Assembly: GCF_029714305.1 (NCBI RefSeq)
Contig: NZ_CP121647.1
Coordinates: 2,934,501 to 2,998,500 of the forward strand
Origin: Bradyrhizobium sp. CB3481
Lineage (GTDB): Bacteria; Pseudomonadota; Alphaproteobacteria; Rhizobiales; Xanthobacteraceae
Length of the DNA: 64,000 bases
Direction of reading: 5' to 3'
Shown: one piece after another, positions 59,350-64,000 of the stretch
How the letters are laid out: every line of letters begins with the position of its first letter
How positions within the stretch are numbered: position 1 is the first letter of the stretch
The notes under the pieces: model-generated
Database searches by the model: none
What the model saw: the letters and a program-made list of their open reading frames with translations, nothing else
Told to the model about the DNA's origin: nothing
Program-made: the position numbers and the translations under genes

Positions 59350-60012
59350 GTCTTTCGGGTTCGCGAACAACATGGTTGATACCGCAAGTCCCGCAAGCGC
59401 TCCGAACAATTGGCCGATAACGAAGGCTGGCACCGATGCCGGTGCGATCCCGGAGAACGTATCGGTAAACGACCGAGCGAGCGTCACGGCTGGATTGGCG
59501 AACGAGGTGGATGCCGTGAACCAATACGCCGCCGTGATGTAGAGACCTACCAGCCACGGCACAGCGGCTCGCTGATGTCGTAACCCGCCCCGAATAACCA
59601 TTACCAGTCCGAACGTCGCAACAGCTTCTGCGAACCACTGCCCGACACCTGTTCGCACCTTCTCCGCCGAGCCAAGCGCAGGCATCGCGAACATGAGGTG
59701 AGCAGCGATGGTGCCAAGCACGCCACCAGCCAGCTGACTGAGGATGTAGGCGATTGCCTCGATCAGCGAAGTCTCTCGCTTGGCAGCGAAGATCATCGTT
59801 ACAGCGGGATTGAAGTGAGCGCCGGAAACCGGCCCCAAGATCGTGATCAACACGATGAGGATGGCCCCAGTCGCCAGCGAGTTCGCCAGCAGGGCAACGG
59901 CGAAATCTTTCGTCAGCGACTGGGCCATGATCCCAGAGCCGACCACTGTCGCCACAAGGAGGCAGGTGCCGAGCAGCTCCGCCGTAAGCCGCCTGCCCAT
60001 TTCGCGGGTCAT
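59332..60012 (-). CDS. aqpS: Aquaglyceroporin-like channel of the ars operon
   Basis: 226 aa, six helices with two half-helices. NPA motifs: SGAHFNPAVT (Asn68) and SFANPAVTLAR (Asn173). The MIP member encoded with arsC and arsR corresponds to AqpS, known from Sinorhizobium meliloti, which moves As(III) and methylarsenite. The start codon shares one base with the arsC stop. No ArsB or Acr3 efflux pump is seen, so the channel is probably the arsenite exit route. Confidence 0.9.
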   Translation of the reverse strand: MTREMGRRLTAELLGTCLLVATVVGSGIMAQSLTKDFAVALLANSLATGAILIVLITILGPVSGAHFNPAVTMIFAAKRETSLIEAIAYILSQLAGGVLGTIAAHLMFAMPALGSAEKVRTGVGQWFAEAVATFGLVMVIRGGLRHQRAAVPWLVGLYITAAYWFTASTSFANPAVTLARSFTDTFSGIAPASVPAFVIGQLFGALAGLAVSTMLFANPKDLQREQ

Positions 60013-60539
60013 CAGCTTGCCTTCCCGTGACCGAACGTTGATCCTTCAGAACGCCCAATGTCCCGCAGCTTTGCGCCAAGCGTCAGCTTATCGATGCTCG
60101 TCAAGGGCAAACTGGCGAAGGTGCTGATACGGTTTTTGAGATACCGGAATGCCTCAACGAAGGCGGCTTCCTTCTCGAAATCCGCACCTTCCACTGCTGC
60201 TGGGTCTTCGACGCCCCAATGCGCCGACATTGGTTGACCGGGCCATACCGGGCAGCTTTCACCCGCCGCGTTGTCGCAGACAGTGAAGACGAAGTCCATG
60301 ACCGGCGCAGCGGGGGCAGCAAACTCTTGCCAGCTTTTTGATCGCAAGCCATCGGTGGGATAATCGAACCGCGAAAGAACCCTCAACGCGAATGGGTTCA
60401 CATCGGCTTTCGGCTGACTGCCAGCAGAATACGCGCGGAAGCGGGCTTCACCATCTTTGTTGAGGATCGCCTCTGCGAGGATTGAGCGCGCGGAGTTGCC
60501 CGTGCAGAGGAACAGAACGTTGTAAACGCGGTCGGCCAT
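60012..60539 (-). CDS. arsC: Arsenate reductase, low-molecular-weight phosphatase type
   Basis: 175 aa. The catalytic P-loop CTGNSARS (Cys12, Arg18) sits at the N-terminus and the conserved MDFVFTVCDNAAGESCPVWPG holds the redox Cys pair of thioredoxin-coupled ArsC. It reduces As(V) to As(III) in the cytoplasm. Third gene of the arsR-arsI-arsC-aqpS operon. Confidence 0.93.
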   Translation of the reverse strand: MADRVYNVLFLCTGNSARSILAEAILNKDGEARFRAYSAGSQPKADVNPFALRVLSRFDYPTDGLRSKSWQEFAAPAAPVMDFVFTVCDNAAGESCPVWPGQPMSAHWGVEDPAAVEGADFEKEAAFVEAFRYLKNRISTFASLPLTSIDKLTLGAKLRDIGRSEGSTFGHGKAS

Positions 60540-60548
60540 GCCCCCACC

Positions 60549-61025
60549 TCAATCGTTGCAACAGGCGGCAGCTTGCTTCTGTTCAACGCTGGGAACGCAG
60601 CAAGCGCTTTGCTTCGCATGAGCAATGCGGGCTACGTTTTCACCCGTACCGTCACCATACGTGGTGCTTTCGCCCGTCGTATGGAAGGTTTCCCATGCGA
60701 TGCCAGCAGGATCATCAATCCACGACTTCTCAGATTGGGCGTAGCAGCAAGCCGTATGGCCCTGCTCGATGATGTTGCCACCCGCCTGCCGCATCCGGGC
60801 ATACACGTCTTGGAGTTCGTTAGTTTCTTCCACCTGAATGCCGAGATGATCTAGGCCGGGTTTTCGGCCCCGTGTCGAGATGGCGAAGTTGACGCGAGGG
60901 TCTTCCAGCATCCATTTCGCGTAGTCTGTTTTCACCACGGATGGCTGGGCGGCAAACAGGGCGGAATAGAACCCTATGGATCGCGGAAGGTCTTCGACGG
61001 AGACGTGAACGTGCAGACGCTTCAT
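60549..61025 (-). CDS. arsI: ArsI-type C-As lyase (glyoxalase/VOC fold)
   Basis: 158 aa from ATG 61025 (GGAG upstream). VOC fold: KRLHVHVSVEDLPRSIGFYSALF, GLDHLGIQVE (metal His), and DPAGIAWETFHT (metal Glu). The adjacent Cys pair in HTACCYAQSEKSW (Cys93-Cys94) is the arsenite-binding site of ArsI. The C-terminus is Cys-rich (SACCVPS, AACCND). ArsI removes methyl groups from methylarsenite with oxygen and Fe(II). Context with arsC and arsR supports it over the related CadI. Confidence 0.88.
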   Translation of the reverse strand: MKRLHVHVSVEDLPRSIGFYSALFAAQPSVVKTDYAKWMLEDPRVNFAISTRGRKPGLDHLGIQVEETNELQDVYARMRQAGGNIIEQGHTACCYAQSEKSWIDDPAGIAWETFHTTGESTTYGDGTGENVARIAHAKQSACCVPSVEQKQAAACCND

Positions 61026-61035
61026 GATTGTTCTC

Positions 61036-61380
61036 CTACGTGGTTGCCTTGGTTCGTTTGGAGCTAGCATTGCGCTGTGATGCGGGGCCACACGGCGCGC
61101 CACCGCAGCAGTTGTCTGTGAGAAAACTTAGCAAGTCATTCATGGTGTGATACTGCGCCGCGTAGATCATTGACCGGCCATCCCGTCGTACCGTGAGGAG
61201 GCCAGCGTTCCGCAACCGGTCGAGATGAAAGGTCAGAGTGTTGGGTGCGACACCAAGGAGGTCAGCTATCGAACCGGCGGCCATGCCGTTGGGTCCAGCC
61301 TGAACAAGCAACCGGAAGACATCGAGCCGATTGACTTGCGCGAGAGCCGCCAAGGCAGTCACAACATCACTCTTTTCCAT
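61036..61380 (-). CDS. arsR: ArsR-family repressor
   Basis: 114 aa. Winged helix-turn-helix: GSIADLLGVAPNTLTFHLDRLRNAGLLTVRRDGRSMIYAA. The C-terminal NCCGGAPCG cluster is a likely As(III)-binding site rather than the alpha-3 CxC of classical ArsR. First gene of the operon; it starts 10 bases before arsI and should control all four genes. Confidence 0.9.
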   Translation of the reverse strand: MEKSDVVTALAALAQVNRLDVFRLLVQAGPNGMAAGSIADLLGVAPNTLTFHLDRLRNAGLLTVRRDGRSMIYAAQYHTMNDLLSFLTDNCCGGAPCGPASQRNASSKRTKATT

Positions 61381-61711
61381 AATTCAACGAATATCGAAAT
61401 AAATGCCCTAGGTCTAGACCTCAAAAAAATAACGCCGCCCGGTTCGAAATATGTGTCCGGGCGGCGCCTTGTCTCAAACTGGGCTCTGAAATCCCAGTCG
61501 CGGAGTAAGGTGCAATGCGTGTGCCACACGGGTATGTCACGATGGGAAGAAACGGAACCCTTGGCAGGAGGCGCGCTGGACCGCACTCATCGCAACGTGC
61601 CCATTCGGCAGGCACGTCACTGTCATCATTCCGTAAAATTACTGTCGTGAACCTTCCTCGGGTTCGCGCACTTAGGTATGTTGGGCGGGGTTCTCTAATG
61701 GGTGGCGTTTC
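61381..61711. other. ars operon promoter region
   Basis: 331 bases without a supported gene. Just upstream of arsR, ATTTCGATATTCG on the minus strand forms a short dyad (CGAATATCG) that is a candidate ArsR operator. Nothing else is recognised. Confidence 0.4.
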
Positions 61712-61882
61712 ATGACGGGACATTCTGAGTTGGCGATCACGCCGCGCAACCGCTTTCTGGAAGCGGCGAAGAAAGAGCTTGCTGCGTTCGAAAAGAAAGA
61801 GCGCGAACTCCGCAAAGCGATCCGCAAGGAGCGGGTTGAAAGGCTTAGGCTTCCAATAGACAAGAGGGAGCTATTGAACTGA
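61712..61882 (+). CDS. Small highly charged helical peptide
   Basis: 56 aa from ATG 61712. It is almost wholly helical with heptad character (FLEAAKKELAAFEKKERELRK). It could be a coiled-coil small protein. No ribosome-binding site is strong and no family is recognised. Confidence 0.4.
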   Translation: MTGHSELAITPRNRFLEAAKKELAAFEKKERELRKAIRKERVERLRLPIDKRELLN

Positions 61883-62090
61883 GGAGAGCCCGAAGTCGGG
61901 ATATTACGCCGTATAAGTGAATGCACCCGGATGAGGAGCGCTAAAGCCTTGGAAGGGGTGAGCGGCCTCGGTAGCTTCCTTCATGACCTTGGACGGACCG
62001 GCATGCCGATCATCGTCCCTCTCGGCGTCAACGGGAATAGACAACCCTCTGTTAGCGAGTACTATACAGTTCCAATCAGGGTGCTGAGCA

Positions 62091-63121
62091 GTGCCTGTCG
62101 TATCCACATTGGAAGCGCCCCGGCGCTTGGGCGCGGGGCCGAGTAAATCTGGGGCTCCTCCTGACCCTTTCGATCGTATTGCTGAGATAATCTTCCGCAT
62201 ACGGCCAATATCTTGGCGCGCCCTTGCGGTCGCTTTGGCCGCTATCCTATCGGGTGCCTTTCTTCAGACGCTGGTCGTATTAACGGCGGGACCGGGCGTA
62301 CCATTTGCAGGGTTCTTCCCCCTATCGGAATTGCGGCGATCCTGGCCGGGGCACCTGCCGGTATTGCCGTTAGTTTGGGATCGCTCGTTCTTGTGTGGTG
62401 GGTTTTTAGGGAGCCTCACTTCATCTTGCATGCACTTTCCGTCCAAGAGCGTACCGAGGCGGCTTGGCTGCTCGTTTGCGCTCTCATTCTCGTCGGGTTT
62501 GGCCTGTTGTGCCGGAAGTTAATCGAACGCGCGTACAACCGGCACCAATCCATGAATGTCCTCATTCGTGAGCTTGAGCACCGGAGGGCCAATACTTTCT
62601 CAGTGCTACGAGCGATTACGAAACGGACGCTTCAGCACGAGCCCGAGGCGGCGGAACGGCTGCTGCGCCGCTTCGAGGCGATCAGGAGGACAAACGATTT
62701 TCTGACAGAGCAGCCGAAAGGCACTTTGGTCACAACGATTTTCAGGAACGAATTGGAAGGAATTACCTCCGAGCAAGTGGTCCTGCACGGCGCTGATGTA
62801 ATGCTTTCGGCGGAACAGTCGCGTCATCTCATTCTAATCGTGCACGAGCTTCTAACGAACGCTGTGAAATACGGCGCACTCTCCAATGCAGTAGGACAGC
62901 TTCGCATTGAATGGTCCCGCACAGAGAACGACCTGAGCATCCGGTGGGAAGAAGTCGGCGTGCCTGTCCTGTCTCAGCCGGATCGGAAAGGCTTCGGCAC
63001 CAGCTTGATTGAACACTGTATTGCTTCGGTTCGTGGGTCTTGGGAGCCTACGTTCAAGCCGGATGGGTTTCGATGCGCCATTCTTTTTCCGTTATCATCG
63101 GCGCATGAGAGCAGCGATTGA
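62091..63121 (+). pseudogene. Membrane histidine kinase (HWE/HisKA_2 type) with a frameshift
   Basis: The first frame gives two membrane segments (ISWRALAVALAAILSGAFLQTLVVLTAG, then GVPFAGFFP); at a run of five C near 62314-62318 the frame changes and continues PIGIAAILAGAPAGIAVSLGSLVLVWW and further helices. The kinase part has LIRELEHRRANTFSVLRAI (His box) and HELLTNAVKYGAL (N box) with GFGTSLIEHCI. One more C would restore the frame. It may be a broken gene, a slippage-controlled gene or an assembly error. Confidence 0.8.
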
Positions 63122-63148
63122 TCCCGTTGCCGATCCCGGAGCCTCCAT

Positions 63149-63421
63149 GTGAAAACGCCGCCACTCGATCCACATATCGCCGACATAGCGCCCGCCGGAC
63201 CAGCCCTCACCGATTATGACAAGGAGCACATGATCACGTACATGCGCTTGTTTGATGCTCATCAACAAGGCGCTAACTGGCGTGATGTCTCTCGGATCGT
63301 GCTGCGGATCGATCCGGATATCGAGGCCGATCGGGCGCGAACTGCGTTCGAGAGCCACCTCTCGCGTGCCAGATGGATGACGGAGCAGGGTTATCGTCAT
63401 CTGTTGCGAAGCGGCTCCTGA
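63149..63421 (+). CDS. DUF2285-like protein
   Basis: 90 aa from GTG 63149. LDPHIADIAPAGPALTDYDKEHMITYMRLFDA, the middle VLRIDPDIEADRAR, and LSRARWMTEQGYRHLLR match my memory of a short protein family carried by rhizobial integrative elements and labelled DUF2285. The role is probably regulatory in the element. It starts 27 bases after the kinase gene. Confidence 0.65.
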   Translation: MKTPPLDPHIADIAPAGPALTDYDKEHMITYMRLFDAHQQGANWRDVSRIVLRIDPDIEADRARTAFESHLSRARWMTEQGYRHLLRSGS

Positions 63422-63544
63422 TCAGCGCGAGCCATCAGCGGCATCTGTGAACTGTGTGATTTTACCGGATATCTCCGATATACTGGCAGAAGATCGATCC
63501 CGCACGCGAATGCGAAGTGCAGGCCAGCGCAGGAGGGCAACCGC

Positions 63545-64000
63545 TCAAGTTCCCAGAGTGGTGTTGATGCGCTGAAAGAGAGTTTCAAACCTCGTCAGCG
63601 TTTCCGGCGAGAGCGTGGGCAGGAAGCTCGGATAATTCTTGAGGAGCACGGTCGCGGGAAGTCCGTGGTCATACCGTTCGACCTTCGAAACTCGTGCGAG
63701 CCTGTTGACGATGGGGTCTTTCCCGACCAAATCGGTGACCTTGAAGGAACTGGAAAACGCTTCGTTGAAAAGCCTTAGGTATTCATCTGGCGTGAATAGG
63801 TCCTCTATGTCCGCCACTTTGGTCCCGGTGATTTCGCCGATTGTGATCAGCCGCGCTCCCTTCAAGAGCCCTTGCTGCGTCAAGTTTTGGAGCCGCTGGT
63901 TTCCCTCTTTCCGGGCATCAATCAGCACGGTGAGATCGAGGTGATTTCCGAGCAATGCCACAAACGAAGGGATTAGGTCGGCCCCTCCTACCGGGATGAT
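63545..64000 (-). CDS. OLD-family nuclease, C-terminal part (runs off the window)
   Basis: Open from 64000 to the stop at 63545, 151 aa visible. IIPVGGADLIPSFVALLG, then LTVLIDARKEGNQR, is the TOPRIM domain of OLD-type ATP-dependent nucleases (acidic GGAD and D-x-R sites). The remainder is helical (LARVSKVERY, RFETLFQRI). The ATPase domain lies outside the window. Proteins of this type act in phage defence or DNA repair. Its location at the end of the island suggests defence cargo. Confidence 0.8.
   Translation of the reverse strand: MIPVGGADLIPSFVALLGNHLDLTVLIDARKEGNQRLQNLTQQGLLKGARLITIGEITGTKVADIEDLFTPDEYLRLFNEAFSSSFKVTDLVGKDPIVNRLARVSKVERYDHGLPATVLLKNYPSFLPTLSPETLTRFETLFQRINTTLGT

Noticed and set aside
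1..64000. CRISPR arrays and rRNA genes
   Set aside because: No regular direct repeats with spacers and no rRNA segments were seen; the repeats present are palindromes.

Overview
The window comes from a high-GC alphaproteobacterium of the Bradyrhizobium/Rhodopseudomonas group. This is inferred from the protein types, the codon use and several intergenic palindromes typical of Bradyrhizobium. No taxonomic search was possible.

Layout. 1-9,650: the end of a peptide ABC transporter; an ECF-like sigma gene with two region-2-like blocks, its probable membrane anti-sigma partner and a small exported protein; a convergent exported caspase-family protease; a few membrane or exported unknowns. 9,000-12,270: a URC-type uracil catabolism set (UPRTase paralogue, URC4/DUF1688, URC1/GTP-cyclohydrolase-II-like). 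13,400-20,030: a dense array of 33 tRNA genes, all on the plus strand, covering all 20 amino acids plus an initiator-like tRNA. It is interrupted by an HNH endonuclease, a DUF1993 protein, an aldo/keto reductase, palindromic repeats and gene fragments. Many of its tRNAs are structurally odd. 20,020-35,850: purine and N-heterocycle catabolism, with a fused xanthine-dehydrogenase-type enzyme and FAD subunit, an 8-oxoguanine-deaminase-like amidohydrolase, a guanine-deaminase-like enzyme, a biuret-hydrolase homologue, and two complete BMP-type ABC importers. 36,200-37,300: a small phosphoesterase and an unknown. 37,650-49,010: a TonB receptor, a sulfonate-type ABC importer, a Crp/Fnr regulator, and a divergent redox operon (ferredoxin reductase, AprA-like flavoprotein, AprB-like ferredoxin, HEAT protein). 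49,140-64,000: an integrated island with a frameshifted large serine recombinase, a primase/helicase, a cyclase-TPR regulator, a broken LigD-type ligase, an arsR-arsI-arsC-aqpS operon, a frameshifted histidine kinase, a DUF2285-like protein and an OLD-family nuclease cut by the window end.

How the genes work together. The window is rich in nucleobase scavenging: uracil (URC) and oxopurines/ureides (XDH, deaminases, biuret hydrolase, BMP importers). The tRNA array sits between these two sets and overlaps the 3' end of the xanthine-dehydrogenase gene on the opposite strand, so it looks like a separate inserted module. Its tRNAs keep many synthetase identity elements while several have lost canonical T-loop, D-arm or variable-loop features. 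This suggests a semi-independent tRNA set rather than simple duplication of host genes, and it is the most unusual object in the window.
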